A stretch of 64,000 nucleotides of DNA from Chryseobacterium herbae. Lineage in GTDB: Bacteria; Bacteroidota; Bacteroidia; Flavobacteriales; Weeksellaceae. The translations under genes were made by a program, and so were the position numbers. Below are positions 42,560 through 52,404 of the stretch, piece by piece (position 1 is the stretch's first letter; the number at the start of each line of letters is the position of its first letter). Below the pieces are notes generated by a model, which worked only from the letters and a program-made list of their open reading frames with translations, made no database searches and had not been told where the DNA came from. Location of the stretch: contig NZ_JAOAMU010000002.1 of the NCBI RefSeq assembly GCF_025154075.1, positions 814,775 to 878,774 on the forward strand, read 5' to 3'.

Positions 42560-43213
42560 ATGATGCATGATTCGTTTGTACATAAAGGAAAAAGAAAAAT
42601 CTTAGTTGAATATTTAAGACATAAGATCGGGATATCGGATGAGAATGTACTTTCGGCAATGAGTGAAGTTCCGAGACACCTTTTTATCGAGAGCATTTTT
42701 GAGGATTTCGCCTATGAAGACCGGGCATTTCCTATTTTGTCACACCAGACTATTTCCCATCCTTCAACCGTTGCGGAGCAGTCTGAGCTGCTGCAGGTGA
42801 AGCCGGGAGAAAAAGTGCTGGAAATCGGAACCGGTTGTGGATATCAGACCGCTGTTCTAATAGCTATGAAAGCATTGGTATACACAGTGGAAAGACAGAA
42901 AGATCTTTTTGATTTTTCAAAGAAGAAGTTCCGTGAGCTGCATTTAAGTCCAAAATTTCAGAGTTTCGGAGATGGTTTTGCCGGACTTCCTACCTTTGCC
43001 CCTTTTGATAAAATCATTGTGACCTGTGGTGCCTCCGTGTTGCCTACAGAATTATTGAAACAACTGAATATTGGCGGAAAAATGGTGATTCCATTAGGTC
43101 CTACTGATGAACAGATCCTGTACAGATTTACAAAAACAGCTCCCACTCAGTTCGAAAAAGAAGAATTTGGGGCTTACAAATTTGTTCCTATGTTGGGAGA
43201 TACCAATCATTAA
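42560..43213 (+). CDS. pcm: Protein-L-isoaspartate O-methyltransferase
   Basis: A 217-residue enzyme from ATG 42560 (MMHDSFVHKGKRKILVEYLR). It methylates isoaspartyl residues with S-adenosylmethionine, initiating repair of damaged proteins. The N-terminal 'SAMSEVPRHLFIESIFEDFA' and 'AFPILSHQTISHPSTVAEQS' are the substrate-binding signatures. The methyltransferase motif I is 'GEKVLEIGTGCGYQTAVLIA', and further motifs are 'VYTVERQKDLFDFSKKK' and 'FDKIIVTCGASVLPTELLKQ', ending 'KMVIPLGPTDEQILYRF'. Family members usually have about 210 residues, which supports this start over one 41 codons earlier. It is transcribed from its own promoter. Confidence 0.93.
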   Translation: MMHDSFVHKGKRKILVEYLRHKIGISDENVLSAMSEVPRHLFIESIFEDFAYEDRAFPILSHQTISHPSTVAEQSELLQVKPGEKVLEIGTGCGYQTAVLIAMKALVYTVERQKDLFDFSKKKFRELHLSPKFQSFGDGFAGLPTFAPFDKIIVTCGASVLPTELLKQLNIGGKMVIPLGPTDEQILYRFTKTAPTQFEKEEFGAYKFVPMLGDTNH

Positions 43214-43222
43214 TGTAAATTT

Positions 43223-43843
43223 TACCACAAAAGTCACAAAAGTTTTTTTAACACTTTAGTTATTTAAAGATTAGATACATTGTGTATATAAAGTACACTT
43301 AAGTTTTCTTTGAATATCTTTGATTTTCTATTTATGTGATCTTAATTATTTCAAGACGATAATCTTTTGAAACTAAAGTGACCTGAAGTGTTTAAAATTA
43401 AACTTTTGTGCCTTTTGTGGTTGTTGTTTTTCTCCTGCAGATTTTACAGATCACATAGATGATTCAGAGTTTATCACAAGGGTAGACAAAGCAATTTTGA
43501 AATGATCATATTTTAAGATAAACAAAGGCGTTTCACTTATCAAAGGAATACAATGTAAAGATATCATCCGTTTCCGATTCAAATCTTAAGATTTATAATT
43601 TTCCGATTTCACAGATGATACAGATTTTCATGAATATTATTCTGGATAAAAATCTTTGATTTTTTCCGGAACTTATGTGAGCTTCTTTTGCATGAATCAT
43701 TAAGCTTAAAATTTACTAAAGTCTTAGAAAACTTTTGTGCCGTTTGTGGTTTAAAAAAAATCTCACATTTTAATAAACATTAAGACCGCTTCGGAATAGT
43801 AATTGGATTCACTAGAAAACCTAATCACTTAAATTGTATTATT
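43223..43843. repeat. Repeat-dense gap after pcm
   Basis: A gap of 620 bp without a gene. An ACCACAAAAGTCACAAAAG segment (43223-43242) is inverted and diverged relative to TTTTGTGCC...TTTGTGGTT copies at 43401-43422 and 43730-43752. The ATAAGTGAAACGCC element (repeat C) lies reversed at about 43470-43545. Fragments related to element D (CAGATTTTACAGATCACA) lie near 43436-43460 and 43610-43640. Confidence 0.55.
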
Positions 43844-44098
43844 ATGGACACGAATAGATTTAAAGCATCCCATGACTTTAGCAATATTCAGAAAAACCTG
43901 CATAATAATCCCGGATATCATGTAGAAAGCTATGGGAAGCAGGTGAAGGATTATTTGAATGATATGAAAACAAAGAATCAGGAAGCAACCAGACAGTGAT
44001 TTATGGCTCATACACAGAAATCTACAAAAGATGTTTGGGAAGAAATTCAGGAGATGGCTTCAGAAACCTGGGATAAAAATAAAAATGAACATCAGTAA
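43844..44098 (+). pseudogene. Small gene interrupted by an in-frame TGA, or two adjacent mini-genes
   Basis: The first segment, 43844-43999, encodes 51 residues starting MDTNRFKASHDFSNIQKNLH and ending KNQEATRQ, then TGA. After one Phe codon the same frame continues with ATG at 44003: MAHTQKSTKDVWEEIQEMAS and ETWDKNKNEHQ, stop at 44098. Both halves are charged, helix-rich and of one character, so the joined frame would give 84 positions of a small soluble protein. A single nonsense change, two short genes or readthrough would each fit. No homologue is recognised. A good terminator follows 23 bp later. Confidence 0.5.
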
Positions 44099-44121
44099 TT
44101 TTTAATACAAAAAGTTAAAAG

Positions 44122-44153
44122 AACCTCACTTGTAAAAGGAGTGAGGTTTTTTG
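44122..44153 (+). terminator. Terminator after the small interrupted gene
   Basis: AACCTCACT (44122-44130) pairs with AGTGAGGTT (44140-44148), followed by TTTT. Its presence supports the small locus being transcribed. Confidence 0.8.
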
Positions 44154-44186
44154 TTGGACTACACGAAAACTAAATCGAAATAAATA

Positions 44187-45164
44187 ATGAAAGTATTTGT
44201 AAACAGAAGAATTCCGGAAACGGGAATTAATATGCTGAAGGAAGCCGGATTGGAAGTTTTTATCCCGGAACACGAAAATCTGTCTCACGAAGAATGGTTG
44301 ATCTATTGTCAGAATCACGATGCTATTTTAAGCATAGGTGGGGAATTTAAATACGACAAAGATTTTTTTGATCAATGTCCCAATATAAAAACAATCGCTT
44401 TATATTCTGTAGGTTTCGATCATGTGGATATTAAAGAGGCGAACCGTAGAAATATCCCTGTGGGAAATACCCCTGATGTACTCAGTAAAGCCACTTCAGA
44501 TGTCGCTTTTCTGTTGATGCAGTCGGTAGCAAGAAGAGCAAGTTATAATTTTCAGAAAGTAAAAGAGGGCAACTGGGGCGACTTTGATCCATTGCATGCT
44601 TTAGGACAGGAGTTGTATGGTAAAACTCTGGGAATATTTGGTTTGGGAAGAATAGGTTTTGAAATGGCTAAAAAGTCAGGAGCGGCTTTTGATATGAATA
44701 TTATTTATCACAACCGTAATCAAAATGAAGAAGCGGAAAAAGAATTAAATGCCACCTACGTTTCTTTCGAGGAACTGGTTGCACAATCCGACGTTCTCAG
44801 TATTCATGCGAACTTCACTACTGAACAGAAAGACCTTTTTAATGCTCCGGTTTTTGCAAAAATGAAAGACAACGCGATTTTCATCAATACGGCAAGAGGC
44901 GGTTTCCAGAATGAGAAAGACCTATATGAAGCGCTGATTTCAAAACAAATCTGGGGAGCCGGTTTAGACGTTACCCATCCTGAACCGATGTCTAAAGAAA
45001 GCCCGCTTTTAGAACTTTCAAATGTCTGTGTACTGCCGCATATCGGTTCTGCTACTATTGAGGCGAGGACCGGAATGGCAAAAATAGCCGCTGAAAATAT
45101 CATCGCTTTTTCTAAAGGAGAGAAAATACCTTATTGTGCCAATCCGGAAGTGTATACAGGATGA
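44187..45164 (+). CDS. D-isomer-specific 2-hydroxyacid dehydrogenase
   Basis: A 325-residue NAD(P)-dependent dehydrogenase of the glyoxylate/hydroxypyruvate reductase group, interconverting 2-keto and D-2-hydroxy acids. The nucleotide-binding motif is 'LYGKTLGIFGLGRIGFEMAK' (about residues 147-166). The catalytic Arg is in 'INTARGGFQNEKDLYEAL', Glu in 'LDVTHPEPMSKESPLL' and His in 'CVLPHIGSATIEARTGMA'. The early 'LYSVGFDHVDIKEANRRNIP' is the substrate-binding region with conserved Gly and Asp. The exact substrate (glyoxylate, hydroxypyruvate or other) is not decidable. It follows a terminator and is a single-gene unit. Confidence 0.9.
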   Translation: MKVFVNRRIPETGINMLKEAGLEVFIPEHENLSHEEWLIYCQNHDAILSIGGEFKYDKDFFDQCPNIKTIALYSVGFDHVDIKEANRRNIPVGNTPDVLSKATSDVAFLLMQSVARRASYNFQKVKEGNWGDFDPLHALGQELYGKTLGIFGLGRIGFEMAKKSGAAFDMNIIYHNRNQNEEAEKELNATYVSFEELVAQSDVLSIHANFTTEQKDLFNAPVFAKMKDNAIFINTARGGFQNEKDLYEALISKQIWGAGLDVTHPEPMSKESPLLELSNVCVLPHIGSATIEARTGMAKIAAENIIAFSKGEKIPYCANPEVYTG

Positions 45165-45414
45165 AGAATAAGTAATGAATAATAAGTAATAAAGTTGGAG
45201 AGAGCTATCTTTCAGATTTTTTTATGATGAAAAACGGTTGGGGTGTTGAAATCGAAATATTAAATTATCTGTTTCAAGGCATATAAAGAAGCTCATACAG
45301 ACCTATTTTGTTACACGTTCTGCTGGTTTTAAGTTTTTGTACAAATCTCCTACAACAAACAGGAAGGTTGGAACCGTTTTTGTTCTATACTACTCAACAT
45401 CAAATACTCATATT

Positions 45415-45705
45415 ATGACACCAGAAGATAATACCAACGAACAGAACAGAAAGCTGGAAGAGATGGATTACAATCCCAGTGAAGATATATTCAATAAAGA
45501 AAAACATATTCCGCTTGACGGCGATGGAAACCCCATTCTGAGTGAAGAGGACGATGATAAATTAGATAAAGGACTTGATATTCCGGGAACTGAAGATGAC
45601 GACGATATGGAAGAAATAGGATCTGAAGATGAAGAAAACAATTACTGGAGCCGCAGCGATAATGAAGATGACCACGAAGAAGAAAATGATGACGTAATGC
45701 GGTAG
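45415..45705 (+). CDS. Very acidic small protein
   Basis: Not recognised. It has 96 residues from ATG 45415 (MTPEDNTNEQNRKLEEMDYN). Earlier in-frame codons back to 45337 encode a Tyr/Thr/Ser-rich stretch of a different character and are less likely to be used. The sequence is dominated by Asp and Glu ('EEDDDKLDKGLDIPGTEDDD' and 'DMEEIGSEDEENNYWSRSDN'), almost certainly disordered and strongly negative. No signal peptide is present. Such acidic proteins accompany nucleoid, ribosome-associated or stress functions, but nothing specific is supported. It is flanked by gaps on both sides. Confidence 0.65.
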   Translation: MTPEDNTNEQNRKLEEMDYNPSEDIFNKEKHIPLDGDGNPILSEEDDDKLDKGLDIPGTEDDDDMEEIGSEDEENNYWSRSDNEDDHEEENDDVMR

Positions 45706-45895
45706 TACCAAAGTAGTACTTCATCAGTGCAATTTTTTTTGTTAACTTTTATATTATAATCAATTGTATTACAGTTGATTATTTTTTATTTGTGTTAACC
45801 GGGGAGTAACCCCTTGATTAATGTGATGAATGTAATTTAACAAATTGATAGCTTTACCATAATATTATAATTAATTTTTTTTAATTTTCATAGGG

Positions 45896-48800
45896 ATGGT
45901 GAAATTTATACATTTATTATTGTTTTTTATTGTGGTTTCCGTTTTTTCTCAATCTCCTGTCAACGTAAAGGTGAAGGATGCAGCGGGAAATGAAAGTTTT
46001 AATGTAACTTGTAATAATAATCTTGATGCCAATGGCTGCCTGTCTCTTCATGTAGAATACCCTGTACTGAAACAAACCACCAGCTATGAAGTCAATCCAA
46101 CGGCTTACAGCCCTCCTGTTGCTATGAATCAGGGAACTGCCCTTAATGCCAATTATGATGACCTGTTTGCTGTGAAGCTGGATATTCCTTTTAAATTTTG
46201 CTTTTTTAATCAATATTTTGATGCCCTTGTGGTAGGTTCTAACGGGATGATTACTTTTGATACTGCTCAGCTAGGGAATATCAATTACCCAAATGTTCAG
46301 TGGCAGAATCCTAATTCCGGCCTTTCCAAAAATTCTATTTTTGGGGTATACCATGATATGGTTTTCTCTTCCGGAGATTCTTCAGAAATTTATTATTCAA
46401 CGATTGGTGCTGCACCTTACAGGAAATTTATAATCAATTTTTATGAAGGCAGAGTAGCCGGTTGTACGGATGTTTCCTCCTCACAGATCGTTTTACACGA
46501 AACAACCAATATGATTGAAGTGTTCGTGGATAAAAAACTTACCCCTTGTCCCACGAGGAAATTTGAAAATGCACTCATCGGGGTGATCAATGCAGACGGA
46601 ACAGCAGGATATTCCCCTGCCACAAGAAATACAGGGGTTTGGCAGGCTTCGCAGGAAGGGTGGAGGTTCAATCCGCAGGGAAATACCATCGTTCCTGAAG
46701 TACAATGGACCAATTCCCAGGGTCAGAATGTTGGAACGGGTATTCAGACAACCCTTTGTCCCACTCAGAATGAAACCTATACAGCGAACGTTACCTTTAC
46801 GATTTGCGGAAGCAGTGCCCTTACTTTAACGGATGATTTTGGAGTAACTTTTGATCCGACCTATCCTGTCGCCAATAATTTTACCCAGAATTTCTGTGCA
46901 AATGGCTCAGTTTCGGTTAATTTAAATAGTTTTCAGGCCAATCTTACCTCTCAAAATCCTGCTAATTTTAATTTTAGTTTCCATTCAACATTACAGGATG
47001 CACAAAATGGAGTGAACGCTTTGCCGGCTTCTTACACCCTAACCGCCAATACGGTGTTGTATGTAAGGGTTCAAAATCCTGCTGTTCCCGGGTGTTACAG
47101 AACTTCTGTACTCACTCTGAACTTTCTCACCAAAAGTTTACTGAAAACAACCGTAGAGATTTGTGATACCAATAATGACAATGTGGAGCCGAACTATGCG
47201 CTCTCATTATTGACCCCTGAACTTTTCCCGGCGGGAACTACAGGCATCTCTTATCATCCTACACAGGCTGATGCCCAGAATAATACCAATGCAGTTACTA
47301 CCGCCAATATAACCGTAAATACCACACTCTGGGTAAGATTGCAGGAGGCAAGCTGTGTCTATGTTTTAGGACCGGTACGCTTTCAGTTTAAGCCCGGAGT
47401 TAATATTAATTCACCCATCAATTTTTCCTATACAATTTGTGATATCAATGCAGATAATAGTGAACTTTTCGACTATGCTGTCAATATAGGTCCTCTTATA
47501 ACCGCTCAGCCGGGTGCTGTTTTTACCGCATATGAAACGTATGACGCGGCCGTAGCCGGTACGGGAACACCTTTAGGAACAATCCGGGAAGGGATATACC
47601 AAATTTTTATAAGGGTACAGATTCCGAACGGATGTTTTGCCGTTGTTCCTGTTAATTTGAACGTTACTTTTACAGAAATAATCGTTAATGAAAAAAGTGA
47701 GTACATTTGTTTTAACGGAACAGATGATATCACGGTCAATCTTTCCGTGTTATCGGCTGGGATGCTGGTTTCTCCTGTCACGGTTCCGGTAATCGAATTT
47801 TATGATGATTTTGCAAGTGCAACAGCCGGTGTCAACCTGATTAACCCGAATCAGATCATTACAACGGATGGAGATCTTGTTATAAAAACCTATTATGTCC
47901 GCTTTGAACAGTCTGATCTTTGCTATACGATAAAAGCTATTACGGTTCATTTGGTCCATCCTGCCATCGTTAAATCTGATTTTAAAGTTTGTGATTATAA
48001 TAATGACGGTACCGAAAATATACAGCTGGCTCAGTATTCGGGGGCGATTATAGGAAATCAGAATGCAGCAACTGCGTTTTATCTTACCCTTGCTGACGCA
48101 CAAAATGGTGTCAATGCCATAACCAATCTTACAGTGACCGGAAACCAACAGATTTTCGTGAAAATCACTTCACACAATTGTCATCAGATTTATCCTGTGA
48201 ATATAAGCCTTACTTCAAACCCGGGGGTCAATTCGCCGGTTAATATTATGGTCAAAAATATCTGTGATAATAATAATGACGGATCAGAAATGTATAATTT
48301 AATGCTGGCCCAGCCTCAGATCTATAACGGATCAAATGCCACGTTTACTTATTTCATGAATTATGACAGTGTAACGCATACTTTTTCCAATCAGATCAGT
48401 AATCCGGGACAGTTTTTGGTTACCGGGAATGCAACGGTTTATGTAAAGGTTGAATTGAGTAACAGCGAATGTTTTTCCGTAGCTCAGTTGAATATACAAA
48501 TGACCTTTCTGGCGCCTATTGTTTTGAATAATGCAGTTTTGAATACCTGTGATAAAAACTTTGACCTGAATGAAACATTCCAGGTGAGTGATGCTGTTAG
48601 CCAGTTATTCATTCCGGCCCAGAATACCCAGCCCCTTTCCAATATGACGATATCCTATTATCTTACGGCCGCAGAAGCCAATATAGGGAATCCAGCCAGC
48701 CAGATCGGGAATAGCATCACAACGAATATTTCTACATTGATTGTATGGGCCAGATTTCAATCCAATACCACAGGTTGTTATTCTGTTGCTTCAATTCAGT

Positions 48801-50095
48801 TGAATACCTATTTTCCTCCTAAAGCGATCAATTCCACCATCAGTGTCTGTGATGAAAATTTAGATGGCAGTTATGAAGTTAATTTATTGAATTTCACGGA
48901 TTCAATGGTGAATACTCCCAATGCGGCCAATACATTCATTTTTTATCTGACCCAACAGGATGCGCAAAACGGTGTGAACCCCATTGCGAATCCATCCAAC
49001 TATAGTGCTCAGCCTTTTCCCACACAGATCTGGGTGAAAATCCAGAATATACCAGACTGTGATGATATTGCGACAATTAATTTTGTATTCGGAACTCAAT
49101 TGACGCTTCAGAATCCGGGACCGTTCCAGCTCAATAATGTGTGTGACACAGGAAATGATGGTATTGAGAATGTGAATTTAACACAATTTGAACAGCAGAT
49201 GTATACCGGTGGAAACGTAACGTTCACCTACTATTCTTCGTTAGCTGATCTTAATGCCAATACAAATGCTATTGCCAATCCTTCCGCTTACTCATTTAAT
49301 CAAAATACAGGACCCAATATCATCTATGTAAAAGTGAAAGCTCCCGGTTATTGTTCTGTAAAAGTAGAAATTAAACTGGCTCTCAAAAAGACTCCTTTTT
49401 TCACACTCCCAACACAATATATCTGTCCTGACGGTTCACTTACCTATACTGCGAATATTCAGGGATATACTATCATTAGTTACTTGTGGAAGGATCCTAA
49501 TGGAAATGTAATTTCAACAACGGCCACCGTTACAGGTATTAAAGTCATTGGAAACTATAGCCTTACAGTGACTTCTGACAATGGTTGTTCCTATACGGGG
49601 ACCATGGAATTAAAGTATTTTGATGTTCCCGTTATTCAAAGGATTGATATCAGTGGAGTTAATTGTACGGTTTTCGCAACCGGCACAAAAACAATCCTGT
49701 ATTCTATAGATGGGATGACATGGCAGGCGAGTAATATTTTCTATAGTTTACCCAAAGAGATTATCACTTTTTATGTGAAATATGAAAATGAGGACTGTAT
49801 TGTAAAACGGGAAGAACTGATTTTAAATATTACCAATGCAATTACACCTAACGGGGACGGTCGCAATGACACTTGGGTGGTGAAAAATCTTCAGATTTTT
49901 GGAGGAAAAATGACCAATGTGAAGGTATTTGACCGCTATCAGGCTCTGATGTTTGAACAAAATACAAACACCCAAATCATCTGGGACGGAACCATAGCAG
50001 GAAGAGCAATTCCTACGGCTACGTACTGGTATGTCATCACTCTTCCGGACGGCAAAACATATAAGGGTTGGCTTCTCGTAAAGAATAATGATTAA
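45896..50095 (+). CDS. Large T9SS-type B surface protein with repeated CDxNxDGxE modules
   Basis: A 1399-residue exported protein. The signal peptide is MVKFIHLLLFFIVVSVFSQ. Residues 75-260 show an all-beta domain ('YDDLFAVKLDIPFKFCFFNQ', 'SNGMITFDTAQLGNINYPNV'), as in nidogen-like surface proteins. At about residues 421-1180 there are eight diverged modules of 85-100 residues, each opening with a Cys-Asp plus acidic loop: CDTNNDNVE, CDINADNSE, CFNGTDDI, CDYNNDGTE, CDNNNDGSE, CDKNFDLNE, CDENLDGSY, CDTGNDGIE. The C-terminal about 85 residues begin 'ITPNGDGRNDTWVVKNLQIF', the gliding-motility (CHU_C) domain used by the type IX system, type B. An adhesion role is likely; the ligand is unknown. 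Confidence 0.9.
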   Translation: MVKFIHLLLFFIVVSVFSQSPVNVKVKDAAGNESFNVTCNNNLDANGCLSLHVEYPVLKQTTSYEVNPTAYSPPVAMNQGTALNANYDDLFAVKLDIPFKFCFFNQYFDALVVGSNGMITFDTAQLGNINYPNVQWQNPNSGLSKNSIFGVYHDMVFSSGDSSEIYYSTIGAAPYRKFIINFYEGRVAGCTDVSSSQIVLHETTNMIEVFVDKKLTPCPTRKFENALIGVINADGTAGYSPATRNTGVWQASQEGWRFNPQGNTIVPEVQWTNSQGQNVGTGIQTTLCPTQNETYTANVTFTICGSSALTLTDDFGVTFDPTYPVANNFTQNFCANGSVSVNLNSFQANLTSQNPANFNFSFHSTLQDAQNGVNALPASYTLTANTVLYVRVQNPAVPGCYRTSVLTLNFLTKSLLKTTVEICDTNNDNVEPNYALSLLTPELFPAGTTGISYHPTQADAQNNTNAVTTANITVNTTLWVRLQEASCVYVLGPVRFQFKPGVNINSPINFSYTICDINADNSELFDYAVNIGPLITAQPGAVFTAYETYDAAVAGTGTPLGTIREGIYQIFIRVQIPNGCFAVVPVNLNVTFTEIIVNEKSEYICFNGTDDITVNLSVLSAGMLVSPVTVPVIEFYDDFASATAGVNLINPNQIITTDGDLVIKTYYVRFEQSDLCYTIKAITVHLVHPAIVKSDFKVCDYNNDGTENIQLAQYSGAIIGNQNAATAFYLTLADAQNGVNAITNLTVTGNQQIFVKITSHNCHQIYPVNISLTSNPGVNSPVNIMVKNICDNNNDGSEMYNLMLAQPQIYNGSNATFTYFMNYDSVTHTFSNQISNPGQFLVTGNATVYVKVELSNSECFSVAQLNIQMTFLAPIVLNNAVLNTCDKNFDLNETFQVSDAVSQLFIPAQNTQPLSNMTISYYLTAAEANIGNPASQIGNSITTNISTLIVWARFQSNTTGCYSVASIQLNTYFPPKAINSTISVCDENLDGSYEVNLLNFTDSMVNTPNAANTFIFYLTQQDAQNGVNPIANPSNYSAQPFPTQIWVKIQNIPDCDDIATINFVFGTQLTLQNPGPFQLNNVCDTGNDGIENVNLTQFEQQMYTGGNVTFTYYSSLADLNANTNAIANPSAYSFNQNTGPNIIYVKVKAPGYCSVKVEIKLALKKTPFFTLPTQYICPDGSLTYTANIQGYTIISYLWKDPNGNVISTTATVTGIKVIGNYSLTVTSDNGCSYTGTMELKYFDVPVIQRIDISGVNCTVFATGTKTILYSIDGMTWQASNIFYSLPKEIITFYVKYENEDCIVKREELILNITNAITPNGDGRNDTWVVKNLQIFGGKMTNVKVFDRYQALMFEQNTNTQIIWDGTIAGRAIPTATYWYVITLPDGKTYKGWLLVKNND

Positions 50096-50130
50096 AAATA
50101 CCGATCGTAAAACAATTTTTCAAAAGTATC

Positions 50131-50240
50131 GAATCATCATATCAAAGAATTCCCACATCATCAAATCCTCACATCGCCACATCATCACATCAACAAATCA
50201 TCGCATTGTCACATCAACTCATCAACACATCAGCAAATTC
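50131..50240. repeat. Degenerate CACATCATC/CATCAACAA tandem repeat
   Basis: About 110 bp of loosely repeated 8-9-nt units: CACATCATCAAATC, CACATCGC, CACATCATCACATCAACA, CATCGCATTGTCACATCAAC, and so on. There is no gene inside. It lies between the surface protein and hutU. Confidence 0.75.
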
Positions 50241-50317
50241 CCTTGCCTATATTTTCTAATTTGAATATCTTTAAAACTTCAAAAAGTTGAATTCTAAACA
50301 TTGAACTAGATAGCAAT

Positions 50318-52303
50318 ATGACATTTCAAGAACAGATACAGCAGGGGATCCCGAATCAGCTGCCACAGCCTAAACCATACGAAACCAATATCAATCATGC
50401 ACCGAAGCGTAAAGAAATTTTAGGAGAAGAAGAGAAAAAACTCGCTCTGAAGAATGCTTTGCGTTATTTCGAACCTCAATTTCATGCGGAGCTTTTACCT
50501 GAATTTAGGGAAGAACTGGATAAATACGGGAGAATTTATATGTACCGTTTCCGTCCGGATTATGAAATGAAGGCAAGATCAATTGCGGATTATCCCGGAA
50601 AATCTGAGCAGGCAAAAGCAATCATGCTGATGATCCAGAACAATCTGGATTATGCAGTGGCACAGCACCCTCACGAACTGATTACGTATGGAGGAAACGG
50701 AGCTGTATTTTCAAACTGGGCACAATATCTTCTGACGATGAAGTATCTGTCTGAAATGACGGATGAACAGACTTTAACAATGTATTCAGGCCATCCGATG
50801 GGCCTTTTTCCATCGCATAAAGATGCACCGAGAGTAGTGGTAACAAACGGAATGATGATTCCTAATTATTCCAAACCGGATGATTGGGAGAAATTCAATG
50901 CTTTAGGAGTTACCCAATATGGCCAGATGACCGCAGGAAGTTATATGTACATTGGTCCTCAGGGAATTGTTCACGGAACCACCATCACGGTTCTGAATGC
51001 ATTCAGAAAAATCAAAAAAGAACCAATAGGAGGACTTTTTGTAACTTCAGGATTGGGAGGAATGAGTGGTGCGCAGCCAAAAGCAGGGAATATCGCAGGC
51101 TGTATCACGGTATGTGCTGAAGTGAATCCGAAGATCACCAAAATCCGTCACGACCAGAAATGGGTAAACGAAATTCATGAAAACCTGGATGAATTGGTAG
51201 AAAGAATCCTAAAAGCTCAGGAAAATAAAGAAACCGTTTCTCTGGCTTACCTTGGAAATATTGTTGAGGTTTGGGAGAAATTTGACGAGAAAAATTTAAA
51301 AATAGATATCGGATCTGATCAGACATCGCTTCACAATCCTTGGGCGGGTGGCTATTATCCGGCTGGACAAAGCTTTGAGGAATCAAACAGAATGATGGCT
51401 GAAGAACCTGAATTATTCAAAGAAAAAGTTCAGGAAACCTTAAGAAGACACGCGGCTGCCATTAATAAACATACACAGAAAGGAACTTATTTCTTTGACT
51501 ATGGAAATGCCTTTTTACTGGAAGCTTCAAGAGCCGGGGCTGATGTAATGGCTGAAAATCCGACTTTAGGACGAGAATTCAAGTATCCTAGTTATGTTCA
51601 GGATATTATGGGACCTATGTGTTTTGATTACGGTTTCGGGCCGTTCCGTTGGGTATGTGCGAGCGGAAAACCGGAAGATCTGCAGAAAACCGACAATATC
51701 GCATGTGCTGTACTGGAAGAGATGGTGAAAAATTCTCCCGAAGAGATTCAGCAGCAGATGAAAGATAATATCCAGTGGATCAAAGGCGCTCAGGAAAACA
51801 AACTGGTTGTTGGTTCTCAGGCGAGAATCCTTTATGCAGACGCAGAAGGAAGAATGAAGATCGCTGAAGCATTCAACAATGCGATCAAAAACGGAGAAAT
51901 CGGACCAGTAGTTTTAGGAAGAGATCATCACGATGTTTCCGGTACGGATTCCCCTTACAGAGAGACTTCCAATATCTACGACGGTTCAAGATTTACCGCT
52001 GATATGGCGATTCACAACGTAATCGGTGACAGTTTCCGCGGTGCAACTTGGGTATCCATCCACAACGGTGGCGGAGTAGGCTGGGGCGAAGTAATCAACG
52101 GAGGTTTCGGAATGCTGCTGGACGGAAGCTCAGAGGCAGACAGAAGATTAAAATCTATGCTGTTCTGGGACGTGAACAACGGAATTTCCAGAAGAAGCTG
52201 GGCCAGAAATGAAGGGGCTGTTTTCGCGATTAAAAGAGCGATGGAAGCAGAACCGAATTTGAAGGTGACGTTGCCGAATTTTGTGGATGAGGGGCTTTTT
52301 TAA
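50318..52303 (+). CDS. hutU: Urocanate hydratase
   Basis: A 661-residue NAD+-dependent enzyme, step two of histidine degradation (urocanate to imidazolonepropionate). Clear landmarks are 'LDYAVAQHPHELITYGGNGA', 'NWAQYLLTMKYLSEMTDEQT', 'MYSGHPMGLFPSHKDAPRVV', the NAD-binding 'GGLFVTSGLGGMSGAQPKAG', and the catalytic-region 'GFGPFRWVCASGKPEDLQKT'. The C-terminal 'GSSEADRRLKSMLFWDVNNG' and 'ISRRSWARNEGAVF' are the usual urocanase end. At 661 residues it is the longer form seen in Bacteroidota, about 100 residues above the enterobacterial enzyme. hutH, hutI and hutG are not in the window. A terminator follows. Confidence 0.96.
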   Translation: MTFQEQIQQGIPNQLPQPKPYETNINHAPKRKEILGEEEKKLALKNALRYFEPQFHAELLPEFREELDKYGRIYMYRFRPDYEMKARSIADYPGKSEQAKAIMLMIQNNLDYAVAQHPHELITYGGNGAVFSNWAQYLLTMKYLSEMTDEQTLTMYSGHPMGLFPSHKDAPRVVVTNGMMIPNYSKPDDWEKFNALGVTQYGQMTAGSYMYIGPQGIVHGTTITVLNAFRKIKKEPIGGLFVTSGLGGMSGAQPKAGNIAGCITVCAEVNPKITKIRHDQKWVNEIHENLDELVERILKAQENKETVSLAYLGNIVEVWEKFDEKNLKIDIGSDQTSLHNPWAGGYYPAGQSFEESNRMMAEEPELFKEKVQETLRRHAAAINKHTQKGTYFFDYGNAFLLEASRAGADVMAENPTLGREFKYPSYVQDIMGPMCFDYGFGPFRWVCASGKPEDLQKTDNIACAVLEEMVKNSPEEIQQQMKDNIQWIKGAQENKLVVGSQARILYADAEGRMKIAEAFNNAIKNGEIGPVVLGRDHHDVSGTDSPYRETSNIYDGSRFTADMAIHNVIGDSFRGATWVSIHNGGGVGWGEVINGGFGMLLDGSSEADRRLKSMLFWDVNNGISRRSWARNEGAVFAIKRAMEAEPNLKVTLPNFVDEGLF

Positions 52304-52355
52304 TTTGGGAATTTGAGAATGAATTAATTTGAAAATTATAGATTTCGGATATAAT

Positions 52356-52380
52356 AAAACCTGCTGTGAGGCAGGTTTTC
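52356..52380. terminator. Terminator after hutU
   Basis: AAAACCTGC (52356-52364) pairs with GCAGGTTTT (52371-52379). It lies between convergent genes and could serve both strands. Confidence 0.85.
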
Positions 52381-52404
52381 GTTTTATGATGGTGCGGATT
52401 TGTT

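Noticed and set aside
50131-50240. CACATCATC stretch as coding tandem repeat
   Set aside because: No open frame crosses it with a start; units vary in length so no frame is kept.
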